Counted from the stretch's first letter, positions 1-8,851 are shown. The stretch is DNA of 64,000 bases from Rhodoferax lithotrophicus (GCF_019973615.1 NZ_AP024238.1:4299989-4363988), one strand, 5' to 3'. Notes: generated by a model from the letters alone, not told the origin. Program-made: numbers and translations.

Positions 1-25
1 GGAACGGGGTGGCTTCTGGTTTCAT
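1..25 (-). CDS. 5' end of a divergent gene (partial)
   Basis: On the minus strand an AGGAG-type ribosome binding site lies eight bases before an ATG at 25. The open frame runs off the window edge after MKPEATPF. Eight residues are too few to name a product. It is divergent from the acyl-CoA ligase operon, so the 177 bases between the two starts are probably a shared control region. Confidence 0.4.
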
Positions 26-94
26 AAAGCGTACTCCTGGGTGAATTTTGCGGGTTCGCTGAACAGGGAAAACACCTATCAACAAACGTTTTAA

Positions 95-112
95 TTGTCG
101 TCCAAACGACAA
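95..112. promoter_or_regulatory. inverted repeat in divergent intergenic region
   Basis: TTGTCGT and ACGACAA form perfect 7-base arms around a 4-base spacer. The site lies between the divergent start at 25 and the ligase start at 203, the usual place for a dimeric repressor operator. The cognate regulator is not identified. Confidence 0.35.
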
Positions 113-202
113 CATAACGTCAAATCGAGTTCTATCATTTCACCATTCCAGCCACATGGATATCTGGTCAATGTGGCGACGATTTGAAGACAAGGTAAAG
201 AG

Positions 203-2149
203 ATGCAAACAACGTTTCCCCGATTACTGTTGAACCACGCAACGCAGCGCCCGCATGACGCAGCCATGCGTGAAAAAGAATACGGCATCTGGCAAGCCAT
301 CACCTGGGGCGAAATGGCTGCGATGGTTGAACAACTGGCCTGTGGCCTGCACCAAGCTGGCCTGCGCCAGCATGACCACATGATTGTGATTGGTGCTAAT
401 CGGCCTCGTCTGTACGCAACCATGCTGGCGGTGCAATCTTTGGGGGCCGTGCCGATTGCGCTGTACCAAGACGCAGCAGCACCGGAATGCGTATTTCCCA
501 TCAACAATGCCGAAGTTTGTTTCGCCTTTGCCGAAGACCAGGAGCAGGTAGACAAATTACTGGAGATTCGCGAGCAGTGCCCACAAGTCGCCCATATTTA
601 TTTTGATGACCCGCGCGGTCTGCGCAATTACGACGAGCCTGGCCTGCAGTCACTGGACGACTTGATCGCCGCAGGCAAGGTGTTTGCGGCACAGAACACG
701 GGCTTTTTCAAATCTGAAGTTGACAAGGTTCAACCTGATGACGTGGCCGCCATGTTCTTTACCTCCGGCACCACCGGCAACCCCAAGGGCGTGGTGCACA
801 CCCATGACACCTTGCTCAACCGGGCACGCGCCGGGGCCGAGTTTGACAAGCTGACCCATGCCGAAGATGTGCTGGCGTATTTGCCACCGGCCTGGATCGG
901 GCAAAACATTTTTTCTTACGCACAGTGGCTGAGCTGTGGCTACGTGGTGAACTGCCCCGAGTCCGCCGCCACGGTAACTATCGACCTGAAAGAGATTGGC
1001 CCCACTTATTACTTTGCACCGCCCCGCGTATTCGAAGGTTTGCTGACCAGTGTGATGATCCGCATGGAGGATGCCGGTGCCATCAAACGCAAAATGTTTC
1101 ACACCTTCATGAACGTGGCCAAACGGGTCGGCCCGAGTCTGATGGACGGCAAAGTGGTCGGCCTGGCGGATCGTGTGATGTATGGTCTGGGCAACTTTTT
1201 GGTCTATGGCCCCTTGCGCAACAACCTGGGCTTTAGCCGGGTGCGGGTGGCCTACACCGCAGGTGAAGCCATTGGGCCGGACTTGTTCAGTTTTTACCGC
1301 TCGATTGGGGTCAACCTGAAGCAGCTCTATGGCTCGACTGAAACAGCGGTGTTTGTCTGCCTGCAACCCGACCATGAAGCCCGTGCTGACACCGTAGGTG
1401 TGCCCTGCAAGGGGGTGGAGATCAAGGTGGCGGCCAACGGCGAGATTCTGGTCAAGTCCCCCGGTCTGCTCAAAGGTTATTTCAAGAACCCTGAAGCCAC
1501 CGCTGAAGTGCTGACCGCAGACGGCTGGTACCACACCAGTGATGCGGGGTTTCTGGATGCGCATGGCCACCTGAAGATCATCGACCGGGTGAAAGACGTG
1601 GGCCGCATCAAAGGGGGGACCAATGACGGGGCCATGTTTGCACCCAAATATGTGGAAAACAAACTCAAGTTCTTCCAGCATATCAAAGAGGTGGTGGCCT
1701 ATGGTGATGGACGCGAAAAAGTCTGCGTGATGATCAACATCGACTTTGATGCCGTCGGTAATTGGGCCGAGCGCCGCAACCTGCCCTATGCAGGCTATAC
1801 CGATCTGGCCCAAAAGCCCGACGTGTACCAACTCATCAAGGAATGTGTTGAGAAGGTGAACGCCGATCTGAGCGAAGACACGTTGCTGGCAGGTAGCCAG
1901 GTCAGCCGTTTCCTGATACTGCACAAAGAGCTGGATGCGGATGACGGTGAGCTGACCCGGACCAACAAGGTGCGCCGCGGCTTCATTGCAGAAAAATACA
2001 ACGTGCTGGTGGATGCGCTTTACGGCGGCAAAACCTCGCAGTTCATTGAAACCTTGGTCAAATTTGAAGATGGCCGCACGGGCAGTGTCAGTGCGACCTT
2101 GCGCATTGACGATGCCAAGACTTTTGTGCCTGTCAAGGCAGCAGCCTGA
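203..2149 (+). CDS. AMP-forming acyl-CoA ligase (long-chain type)
   Basis: This 648-residue member of the ANL superfamily should activate a carboxylic acid to its CoA thioester with ATP. The adenylate-forming loop SGTTGNPKG is near residues 188-196, the YGSTE motif near 375, and a YHTSDAG motif follows. A C-terminal LTRTNKVRR stretch resembles the end of long-chain acyl-CoA synthetases. A GGTAAAGAG sequence precedes the ATG. It is the first gene of an operon encoding a branched-chain-type ABC importer, so it probably activates what the importer brings in. The substrate, whether a fatty or an aromatic acid, cannot be read from the sequence. Confidence 0.85.
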   Translation: MQTTFPRLLLNHATQRPHDAAMREKEYGIWQAITWGEMAAMVEQLACGLHQAGLRQHDHMIVIGANRPRLYATMLAVQSLGAVPIALYQDAAAPECVFPINNAEVCFAFAEDQEQVDKLLEIREQCPQVAHIYFDDPRGLRNYDEPGLQSLDDLIAAGKVFAAQNTGFFKSEVDKVQPDDVAAMFFTSGTTGNPKGVVHTHDTLLNRARAGAEFDKLTHAEDVLAYLPPAWIGQNIFSYAQWLSCGYVVNCPESAATVTIDLKEIGPTYYFAPPRVFEGLLTSVMIRMEDAGAIKRKMFHTFMNVAKRVGPSLMDGKVVGLADRVMYGLGNFLVYGPLRNNLGFSRVRVAYTAGEAIGPDLFSFYRSIGVNLKQLYGSTETAVFVCLQPDHEARADTVGVPCKGVEIKVAANGEILVKSPGLLKGYFKNPEATAEVLTADGWYHTSDAGFLDAHGHLKIIDRVKDVGRIKGGTNDGAMFAPKYVENKLKFFQHIKEVVAYGDGREKVCVMINIDFDAVGNWAERRNLPYAGYTDLAQKPDVYQLIKECVEKVNADLSEDTLLAGSQVSRFLILHKELDADDGELTRTNKVRRGFIAEKYNVLVDALYGGKTSQFIETLVKFEDGRTGSVSATLRIDDAKTFVPVKAAA

Positions 2150-2171
2150 TCACGATCAGTTGGAATAAACC

Positions 2172-2957
2172 ATGGCGACTAAACACATTGGCGATGTCAT
2201 TCTTGATGTCAAAAATATTTCCCTCAGCTTCGGCGGTGTCAAGGCACTCACCGATATCTCGTTCAACGTCCGCGAGCATGAGGTCCGCTCCATCATTGGC
2301 CCCAACGGGGCAGGCAAAAGCTCCATGCTCAATTGCATCAATGGTGTTTACCGACCTCAGCAAGGTGCCATCACCTTCAAAGGGCAAACCTTCAGTCACA
2401 TGGACAGCCACCAAGTGGCCACCATGGGCATTGGACGCACTTTTCAAAACCTGGCGTTATTCAAGGGTATGAGTGTGATCGACAACATCATGACCGGGCG
2501 CAACCTGCGTATCAAGAGCAATTTATTCCTGCAGGCTCTTCGTATTGGCCCAGCACAGCGCGAGGAAGAACAGCACCGCGAATTTGTCGAGCACATCATC
2601 GATTTCCTGGAAATTCAGGCTTTCCGTAAAACCCCTGTGGGGCAACTGCCCTACGGTTTACAAAAGCGTGTGGACTTGGGCCGAGCTCTGGCGATGGAAC
2701 CACAGCTACTGTTGCTCGACGAGCCCATGGCCGGGATGAACGTGGAAGAAAAGCAGGACATGAGCCGCTTTGTGCTCGACGTGAACGAAGAGTTCGGCAC
2801 CACGATTGTGCTCATTGAGCACGACATGGGCGTGGTGATGGACATCAGCGACCGCGTGGTGGTGCTCGACTACGGCAAAAAGATTGGCGACGGCACGCCC
2901 GATGAGGTGCGCAGCAACGAGGAAGTGATCAGTGCATACCTTGGAACAGGACATTAA
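2172..2957 (+). CDS. livG: Branched-chain-type ABC transporter ATPase (LivG-like)
   Basis: This 261-residue ATPase energises a HAAT-family importer at the inner face of the cytoplasmic membrane. Walker A (GPNGAGKSS) is near residues 42-50. The signature region is the LivG-type variant LPYGLQKR near 158, followed by Walker B (LLLLDEP) and a switch histidine in LIEHDMG. It begins 22 bases after the ligase and ends two bases before the LivH-like permease. LivG fits better than LivF because of the extended helical region and the LIEHDM motif. The true ligand is unknown, so the symbol is by family only. Confidence 0.85.
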   Translation: MATKHIGDVILDVKNISLSFGGVKALTDISFNVREHEVRSIIGPNGAGKSSMLNCINGVYRPQQGAITFKGQTFSHMDSHQVATMGIGRTFQNLALFKGMSVIDNIMTGRNLRIKSNLFLQALRIGPAQREEEQHREFVEHIIDFLEIQAFRKTPVGQLPYGLQKRVDLGRALAMEPQLLLLDEPMAGMNVEEKQDMSRFVLDVNEEFGTTIVLIEHDMGVVMDISDRVVVLDYGKKIGDGTPDEVRSNEEVISAYLGTGH

Positions 2958-2959
2958 CC

Positions 2960-3889
2960 ATGGCATTTTTTCTTGAAACTTTACTGGGCGGCCTGATGGC
3001 CGGTATGTTGTATTCACTGGTGGCGCTCGGCTTTGTGCTGATCTATAAAGCCTCTGGCGTGTTCAACTTTGCCCAAGGTGCGATGGTGCTGTTTGCGGCC
3101 CTGGCCATGGCACGTTTCTCTGAGTGGGTTGGGCCCATGCTGGGCGGCGACAACCTGCTACTGGCCAACCTGATTGCCTTTGTACTGGCTGGGGTCGTGA
3201 TGTTTGTGGTGGCCTGGCTGATTGAGGGATTGGTGCTGCGCCACCTGGTCAATCAGGAAGGCGCTACGCTGCTCATGGCAACGCTGGGCATTGCCTATTT
3301 TCTGGAAGGACTGGGACAAACCATTTTTGGTGGCAGCATTTACAAAATTGACATTGGGATGCCCAAAGACCCGGTGTTCTGGCTGGAATCCGTCTTTGAA
3401 GGCGGCATCTTGATCAACAAGGAAGACCTGTACGCCGCCGTGATTGCAGCAGTGTTGGTAGCTGCACTGAGTGTTTTTTTCCAGAAAACATCTACCGGCC
3501 GAGCCTTGCGTGCGGTAGCGGACGACCACCAGGCCGCTCAAAGTATTGGTATTCCACTGAACCGTATCTGGGTCATTGTGTGGTGTGTGGCTGGCGTGGT
3601 GGCATTGGTCGCCGGCATGATCTGGGGCAGCAAGTTGGGCGTGCAGTTTTCACTAGCCACGGTGGCCCTGCGGGCTTTGCCGGTGGTGATCCTGGGGGGG
3701 TTGACCTCGGTTCCGGGGGCAATTATTGGTGGTCTGATCATTGGTGTGGGCGAAAAACTGTCCGAGGTGTTTTTGGGTCCGTATGTAGGTGGTGGCATTG
3801 AGATCTGGTTTGCCTACGTATTGGCACTGGGCTTTTTGCTGATTCGCCCGCAAGGCTTGTTTGGCGAAAAAATCATTGACCGCGTGTAA
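2960..3889 (+). CDS. livH: Branched-chain-type ABC permease (LivH-like)
   Basis: This 309-residue inner-membrane permease has about eight hydrophobic segments and the family hallmarks YSLVALGFVLIYKASGVFNFAQG near the N-terminus and RAVADDHQAAQSIGIPL in the cytoplasmic coupling loop. It should form a heterodimer with the LivM-like protein encoded next. The end of the gene is embedded in a small hairpin, and a further imperfect hairpin lies in the 77-base gap before livM. Confidence 0.87.
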   Translation: MAFFLETLLGGLMAGMLYSLVALGFVLIYKASGVFNFAQGAMVLFAALAMARFSEWVGPMLGGDNLLLANLIAFVLAGVVMFVVAWLIEGLVLRHLVNQEGATLLMATLGIAYFLEGLGQTIFGGSIYKIDIGMPKDPVFWLESVFEGGILINKEDLYAAVIAAVLVAALSVFFQKTSTGRALRAVADDHQAAQSIGIPLNRIWVIVWCVAGVVALVAGMIWGSKLGVQFSLATVALRALPVVILGGLTSVPGAIIGGLIIGVGEKLSEVFLGPYVGGGIEIWFAYVLALGFLLIRPQGLFGEKIIDRV

Positions 3890-3926
3890 ATCACGCACGC
3901 CTTCATGCTCTTTCAGCATGGTGAAG
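3882..3926 (+). promoter_or_regulatory. two small hairpins at the livH-livM junction
   Basis: GCGTG (3882-3886) pairs with CACGC (3892-3896) across the livH stop codon. CTTCATGCT (3901-3909) then pairs imperfectly with AGCATGGTGAAG (3915-3926). There is no U-tract, so a processing or mRNA-stability role is more likely than termination. This reading is tentative. Confidence 0.3.
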
Positions 3927-3966
3927 CGCAGCGCGTTACAGCTCAAAAATTGTTAGAGGACTACAG

Positions 3967-5043
3967 ATGTTTTACAGAGAAAATGGCCAATTCAAAACCA
4001 GTTACCGGGCAGATCAGCAAATCTTGCCGATCCGCCAAGACCGCATTGCCATTGGGCTGATTCTGGCGGTGGCATTTCTGGCCGTCCCCATGCTGGCCAG
4101 TGACTACCTGTTTCGCGCCATCCTGATTCCCTTTGTCATCATGTCACTGGCCGCCTTGGGCGTGAATGTGCTGGTGGGCTATTGCGGCCAGATTTCACTG
4201 GGGTCAGGTGCATTTATGGCCGTGGGTGCCTACGGTGCCTATAACTTTTTTACCCGTATACCCGGCTTGCCACTGATTCCTGCCCTGATTCTGGGTGGCT
4301 TGTGCGCCACCTGCTTTGGTATTTTGTTTGGTTTGCCCAGTTTGCGGGTAAAAGGTCTGTATCTGGCCGTGGCCACACTGGCAGCACAGTTTTTTTCGGA
4401 CTGGATGTTCCTGCGTATCAAGTGGTTCACCCTGGATACACCGTCGGGGTCGGTATCGGTGTCGAACCTGCAGGTATTTGGTCTGACCATTGAAAGCGCC
4501 CTCAGCAAATACCTGTTTTGTCTGAGTTTGCTGGTGGTGATTGCATTGCTGACCAAAAACCTGGTGCGCAGCGCCATTGGCCGGGAGTGGATGGCCATTC
4601 GCGATATGGACGTAGCTGCCAGCGTGATTGGCATCCGCCCCATGTACGCCAAATTAACGGCCTTTGCGGTGAGCTCCTTCATCGTGGGTGTTGCCGGTGC
4701 CCTGTGGGCGTTTGTTTACCTGGGTTCCTGGGAACCGGCGGCATTCTCCGTCGACCAATCTTTTCGCCTGCTGTTTATGGTGATCATTGGCGGCCTGGGC
4801 TCCATCATGGGCAGCTTTTTTGGGGCTGCATTCATTGTGGTGCTGCCCATTTTTCTGAATCAGTTTTTGCCTGCACTGCTCGATCCGATCGGTATTGAAA
4901 TTTCAACAGCGGGCACGGCCCATGCCGAACTGATGATTTTTGGCGCGTTGATTGTGTGGTTTCTGATCGTGGAGCCACATGGTTTGGCCAAGCTGTGGGC
5001 CACATTCAAGCAAAAACTGCGGCTGTGGCCTTTCCCGCATTGA
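3967..5043 (+). CDS. livM: Branched-chain-type ABC permease (LivM-like)
   Basis: This 358-residue integral membrane protein has the LivM hallmarks GYCGQISLGSGAFMAVGAY in the first third and a coupling loop containing REWMAIRDMDVAASVIGI. The N-terminal extension of about 30 residues before the first membrane segment is normal for the family. A TTAGAGGA element lies upstream of the ATG. It should be the second half of the permease channel with the LivH-like protein. Confidence 0.87.
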   Translation: MFYRENGQFKTSYRADQQILPIRQDRIAIGLILAVAFLAVPMLASDYLFRAILIPFVIMSLAALGVNVLVGYCGQISLGSGAFMAVGAYGAYNFFTRIPGLPLIPALILGGLCATCFGILFGLPSLRVKGLYLAVATLAAQFFSDWMFLRIKWFTLDTPSGSVSVSNLQVFGLTIESALSKYLFCLSLLVVIALLTKNLVRSAIGREWMAIRDMDVAASVIGIRPMYAKLTAFAVSSFIVGVAGALWAFVYLGSWEPAAFSVDQSFRLLFMVIIGGLGSIMGSFFGAAFIVVLPIFLNQFLPALLDPIGIEISTAGTAHAELMIFGALIVWFLIVEPHGLAKLWATFKQKLRLWPFPH

Positions 5044-5097
5044 TTTTTTAGTGTGTCAGTTTTTCGGTGGTGTATTTTTCTAATTCAGGAGACAACA

Positions 5098-6423
5098 ATG
5101 AAAGTTCGGAGTTTGGTTTTGGCGGTTGCCGCCGTGGTTGCCAGCGCGTCGGTTATCTCAACCGCCGCCTACGCGCAAGCCAAAGAGCAGTTTGTACCCG
5201 TGCTGTCTTACCGTACCGGCCCTTACGCTCCCAATGGTGTGCCATGGGCCAATGGCTATGTGGACTACCTTAAGCTGGTGAATGTCCGTGGCGGCATCAA
5301 CGGTGTCAAAATTTCTTTTGAAGAGTGTGAAACCGGCTACGACACTGCACGTAGCGTCGAGTGTTACGAGCGTTTAAAGAGCAAGGGCTCCAGCTTCGTG
5401 CAACCGCTGTCCACAGGTGCCACCTTTGCGCTGACTGAAAAAGCACCCATCGACAAGATTCCAATGGTGACCATTGGTTATGGCCGTAGCGAAAGCGCCG
5501 ATGGCTCGGTGTTCAAGTGGAACTTCCCACTCGCAGGTACCTACTGGGTGGCTGCCGATGCCATCGTGCAGGCAATTGGTAAAAAAGAAGGCGGGCTGGA
5601 CAAACTCAAAGGCAAGAAATTTGCCTTGGTTTACCACGACAGCCCGTTTGGCAAAGAACCCATTCCTCTGCTGCAAGAGCGTGCGGCCATGCTCGGTTTT
5701 TCTCTGCAACTTTTGCCTGTAACCGCGCCTGGTGTGGATCAGAAGGCCACTTGGTTGCAGGTACGTCAAAGCCATCCTGACTACGTGGTTTTGTGGGGCT
5801 GGGGGGTCATGAACTCCACCGCAATCAAGGAAGCACAAGCCACCGGTTATGCCCGTGAAAAGATGTATGGCGTGTGGTGGGCAGGTGCCGAACCTGACGT
5901 GAAAGACGTGGCAGAAGGGGCCAAAGGCTACAACGCGGTCACCATGCAACACGGTGCCGAGCCCAACTCCAAAGTGGTCAAAGATATATTGAGCATGATC
6001 CACGCCAAGGGCCAGGGAACCGGCCCCAAAGAAGAAGTGGGCCAAGTGCTGTACATGCGTGGAGCCATGAGCGCCATGCTGGGTATTGAAGGCGTGCGTG
6101 CAGCACAAGAGCGTTTTGGCAAGGGGAAGGTCATGACCGGTGAGCAAATTCGCTGGGGGCTGGAAAACCTGAGCCTGACACAACCCAAGCTGGATGCCCT
6201 GGGTTTTGCTGGCGTGATGCGTCCGGTCAGCACTTCTTGTACCGACCACATGGGTGCCAATTGGGCGCGTATTCACACGTGGGACGGCAAAGGCTGGAAG
6301 TTCACCTCGGACTGGTTGCAGGCTGACGAGCAAATCATCAAGCCACTGGTGAAGACCACCGCAGCCAAATACGCAGCAGAGAAAAAACTGACACCGCGTA
6401 CCGCGGCGGACTGCCAGTCCTGA
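5098..6423 (+). CDS. ABC transporter periplasmic substrate-binding protein (Leu/Ile/Val-binding fold)
   Basis: This 441-residue periplasmic binding protein should capture the ligand for the importer. The start at 5098 is preferred over an upstream in-frame codon at 5053. It has a CAGGAG site seven bases upstream and opens with a clean signal peptide (MKVRSLVLAVAAVVASASV, cleaved after a site near AYAQA). The mature part begins with the family motif YRTGPYAPNGVPWANGYVDY. It is larger than LivJ (about 370), as in binding proteins of this acyl-CoA-ligase-linked ABC class. Its transcript is followed by three strong hairpins. Confidence 0.85.
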   Translation: MKVRSLVLAVAAVVASASVISTAAYAQAKEQFVPVLSYRTGPYAPNGVPWANGYVDYLKLVNVRGGINGVKISFEECETGYDTARSVECYERLKSKGSSFVQPLSTGATFALTEKAPIDKIPMVTIGYGRSESADGSVFKWNFPLAGTYWVAADAIVQAIGKKEGGLDKLKGKKFALVYHDSPFGKEPIPLLQERAAMLGFSLQLLPVTAPGVDQKATWLQVRQSHPDYVVLWGWGVMNSTAIKEAQATGYAREKMYGVWWAGAEPDVKDVAEGAKGYNAVTMQHGAEPNSKVVKDILSMIHAKGQGTGPKEEVGQVLYMRGAMSAMLGIEGVRAAQERFGKGKVMTGEQIRWGLENLSLTQPKLDALGFAGVMRPVSTSCTDHMGANWARIHTWDGKGWKFTSDWLQADEQIIKPLVKTTAAKYAAEKKLTPRTAADCQS

Positions 6424-6433
6424 TTTTTCAAAA

Positions 6434-6455
6434 GTCGGCGTGTCTACACGCCGAC
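6434..6455 (+). promoter_or_regulatory. stem-loop 1 after the binding-protein gene
   Basis: GTCGGCGTG pairs perfectly with CACGCCGAC around a TCTA loop, eleven bases after the stop codon. No U-tract follows. It could protect the abundant binding-protein mRNA from 3' exonuclease. Confidence 0.55.
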
Positions 6456-6462
6456 ACAACCT

Positions 6463-6482
6463 GGCGACTCAGCCGAGTCGCC
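6463..6482 (+). promoter_or_regulatory. stem-loop 2
   Basis: GGCGACTC pairs perfectly with GAGTCGCC around an AGCC loop. The 3' arm shares bases with the 5' arm of stem-loop 3, so the two should not form at the same time in full length. Confidence 0.5.
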
Positions 6483-6517
6483 AACTGAAAAAGCAAAGGA
6501 GTGCTTTTTCAGTTGGC
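6480..6517 (+). terminator. stem-loop 3, 16-bp perfect hairpin
   Basis: Bases 6480-6495 pair perfectly with 6502-6517 around the six-base loop AAGGAG. The stem contains an A-run in one arm and a T-run in the other, which resembles a bidirectional intrinsic terminator. It lies about 65 bases before the LivF-like start and may partly terminate transcription, so that the binding protein is made in excess of the ATPase. Confidence 0.55.
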
Positions 6518-6582
6518 TTCAACTCAGATTGAATCCAGACAGATGTAGCCCCGGCCAAACCCCGAGAAGTGGAAATTGCACC

Positions 6583-7395
6583 ATGAGTGAACCTAACAAC
6601 ATTGTTCTTAACGTCAATGGCATTGAAGTCATTTACAACCACGTCATACTGGTGCTCAAGGGCGTCTCGCTCAATGTGCCTGAAGGCAAGATCGTCGCCC
6701 TGCTGGGGGGCAATGGAGCGGGCAAAACCACCACGCTGCGTGCCATTTCCAACCTGCTGCGCGGCGAGCGCGGTGAGGTCACCAAAGGCTCGATTGAGTT
6801 GCGTGGCGAGCGTATTGAAAACCTGTCACCAGCAGATCTGGTGAACCGTGGCGTGGTGCAAGTCATGGAGGGCCGGCACTGCTTTGCCCACCTGACGATT
6901 GAAGAAAACCTGCTCACCGGCAGCTACACCCGCAAAGACAAGGGTGAAATTGCCGCCAATCTGGACAAGGTTTACACCTATTTCCCACGTCTGAAAACCC
7001 GCCGTACCAGCCAGGCCGCCTACACCTCCGGCGGCGAACAACAAATGTGCGCCATTGGTCGCGCCATCATGACCAACCCCAGTGTGGTGCTGCTTGACGA
7101 GCCCTCCATGGGATTGGCACCCCAAATTGTGGAAGAGGTGTTCAACATCGTCAAAGACCTCAACGCACGAGAAAAAGTCACCTTTTTGCTGGCCGAGCAA
7201 AACACCAACATGGCGCTCAAGTATGCGGACTATGGCTACATCATGGAGTCCGGCCGGGTGGTGATGGACGGCATGGCCAGTGATCTGGCCAACAACGAAG
7301 ACGTGAAAGAGTTCTATCTGGGCATGGGTGGTGGCGAGCGCAAGAGCTTCAAGGATGTGAAGAGTTACAAGCGCCGCAAACGTTGGTTGGCCTGA
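6583..7395 (+). CDS. livF: Branched-chain-type ABC transporter ATPase (LivF-like)
   Basis: This is the second ATPase of the importer, 270 residues. Walker A is GGNGAGKTT near 41-49. The signature is SGGEQQMCAIGRA, followed by Walker B (VVLLDEP) and LLAEQN with a glutamine where many ABCs have the switch histidine, as usual in LivF. The ATG at 6583 is preferred to a TTG at 6529 because homology to LivF starts there. The C-terminus carries a basic tail (KSYKRRKRWLA) longer than in E. coli LivF. A hairpin stack separates it from the binding-protein gene. Confidence 0.85.
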   Translation: MSEPNNIVLNVNGIEVIYNHVILVLKGVSLNVPEGKIVALLGGNGAGKTTTLRAISNLLRGERGEVTKGSIELRGERIENLSPADLVNRGVVQVMEGRHCFAHLTIEENLLTGSYTRKDKGEIAANLDKVYTYFPRLKTRRTSQAAYTSGGEQQMCAIGRAIMTNPSVVLLDEPSMGLAPQIVEEVFNIVKDLNAREKVTFLLAEQNTNMALKYADYGYIMESGRVVMDGMASDLANNEDVKEFYLGMGGGERKSFKDVKSYKRRKRWLA

Positions 7396-7420
7396 TTGGG
7401 AAGATACATCTTGTTTTTTT

Positions 7421-7487
7421 GTAGGTGCCCTGCCTTCTGGGCGGGCGATGATTACTGCAGCCTTCGCCCGAAGGACTGGGCTCCTAC
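7421..7487. repeat. REP-like palindromic element
   Basis: This 67-base unit begins GTAGGTGCCC and ends GGGCTCCTAC, so its ends are inverted apart from a central mismatch. Inside it CTTCTGGGCG pairs with CGCCCGAAG. A run of eight T residues precedes it. The design, a GTAGG...CCTAC frame with a nested GC hairpin, resembles bacterial REP/BIME sequences. It fills most of the gap between livF and the PaaK-like gene. Confidence 0.5.
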
Positions 7488-7505
7488 GTTTTCTGGAAGA
7501 CAGCC

Positions 7506-8762
7506 ATGAGTCATTTTTTTGATGCGTTGGAAACGCGTACCCCCTCTGAACGTGAAGCGACCCTGCTGGCCGCTCTACCACTGCAAGTGGCCCATGCCCA
7601 ACTGGCCTCACCCGCCTTTGCCGAGATTCTCAAAAACGTGAATCCCGCCGAAGTCTCCAGCCGGGCGGAGTTGGCCAAACTGCCGGTCACCCGCAAACAC
7701 GAGTTGCTGGAGTTGCAACTGAGCCGCCGCAGCCAAGGCGGCAACGTGTTTGGCGGCTTCAGCACCCATGGTTTTGGCACACACCTGCCACGTGTCTTTG
7801 CCAGTCCGGGGCCGATTTATGAACCTGAAGGCACGGCCAAAGATTACTGGCGCATGGCGCGGGCGATCTTTGCCGCCGGATTCCGGCCAGGGGAACTGAT
7901 CCACAACAGCTTCAGCTACCACTTTGTGCCTGCGGGCTCGATGATGGAAACCGGCGCCCACGCCCTGGGCTGCACCGTCTTCCCCGGCGGTACCGGACAG
8001 ACAGAACAACAGGTGCAGGCCATGGTCGATTTGCAGCCTGCCGGCTACATTGGTACGCCCAGTTTTCTGAAAATCATCCTTGAAAAGGCCGACGACATGG
8101 GCGTGCGTCTGCCAAGCCTGACCAAAGCCATGTTTGGCGGCGAGGCTTACCCCCCCAGCTTGCGGGATTGGTATACGGCTCGTGGTATTGCAGGCTACCA
8201 GTGTTATGCCACGGCCGACCTGGGCTCCATTGCCTATGAAACGTCGGCACGCGAAGGCCTGGTACTGGATGAAGGTGTGCTGCTGGAAATTGTCCGCCCA
8301 GGCACAGGTGACCCGGTGGCCGAGGGTGAAGTGGGTGAAGTAGTGGTCACCACACTCAACCCAACCTACCCGTTGATCCGCTTCGGCACGGGCGACCTGT
8401 CTGCCGTGTTGCCAGGCCAATGCCCGACCGGGCGTACCAACACCCGCATCAAAGGCTGGATGGGCCGGGCCGATCAAACCACCAAGATCCGTGGCATGTT
8501 TGTGCACCCAGGGCAAGTGGATGCCATCGCCAAACGCTTTCCCGAAGTGGGCAAAGCCCGCCTGGTGGTGACCGGCGAAATGGCCAATGACCACATGACA
8601 CTCAAGATCGAATCCGCTTGCAGCGGACCCGACAGCCTGGTACAAAAAGTGATGGAGGCCATCCGTGATGTCACCAAGCTGCGCGGCCAGGTGGAAGTGG
8701 TCTTGCCAGGCTCTCTGCCGAACGATGGCAAGGTGATTGAAGACGCACGCAGCTACAAATAG
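7506..8762 (+). CDS. PaaK-like phenylacetate-CoA ligase family protein
   Basis: This 418-residue AMP-forming CoA ligase belongs to the phenylacetate-CoA ligase branch. Its features are the family-type motifs SYHFVPAGSMMETGAHALG and PAGYIGTPSFLKII, a YATADLGSIAYE segment corresponding to the adenylate-binding region, IRFGTGDLS, and a C-terminal GRADQTTKIRG hinge. It closes the ABC operon, which therefore carries two unrelated-subfamily CoA ligases. An aromatic or aryl-acyl acid is a plausible substrate but not proven. Confidence 0.8.
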   Translation: MSHFFDALETRTPSEREATLLAALPLQVAHAQLASPAFAEILKNVNPAEVSSRAELAKLPVTRKHELLELQLSRRSQGGNVFGGFSTHGFGTHLPRVFASPGPIYEPEGTAKDYWRMARAIFAAGFRPGELIHNSFSYHFVPAGSMMETGAHALGCTVFPGGTGQTEQQVQAMVDLQPAGYIGTPSFLKIILEKADDMGVRLPSLTKAMFGGEAYPPSLRDWYTARGIAGYQCYATADLGSIAYETSAREGLVLDEGVLLEIVRPGTGDPVAEGEVGEVVVTTLNPTYPLIRFGTGDLSAVLPGQCPTGRTNTRIKGWMGRADQTTKIRGMFVHPGQVDAIAKRFPEVGKARLVVTGEMANDHMTLKIESACSGPDSLVQKVMEAIRDVTKLRGQVEVVLPGSLPNDGKVIEDARSYK

Positions 8763-8791
8763 TTCGCGCTTCAGGTCAGGCGAACCTATGC

Positions 8792-8846
8792 TGCGTTTTA
8801 TGTAGCTGCTTGCGCTTATTAGACAAGGGTTACGGGCTGTTTAGAC
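8792..8846 (+). repeat. dispersed repeat, copy 1 (core AGCTGCTTGCGCTTATT)
   Basis: This copy of the dispersed repeat (core AGCTRCTTRCGCTT, followed by a run ending near GGGCT) lies in the convergent gap between the PaaK-like gene and the DUF1840 gene. At 8806-8820 the core is intact. Confidence 0.55.
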
Positions 8847-8851
8847 CTGAA

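Noticed and set aside
650..1924. A long open frame on the minus strand (424 codons) opposite the acyl-CoA ligase
   Set aside because: It is fully antisense to a gene with clear ANL motifs, has no recognisable domain, and is of the kind expected from codon bias. The similar frames at 5374-6459 and 7608-8645 were rejected for the same reason.
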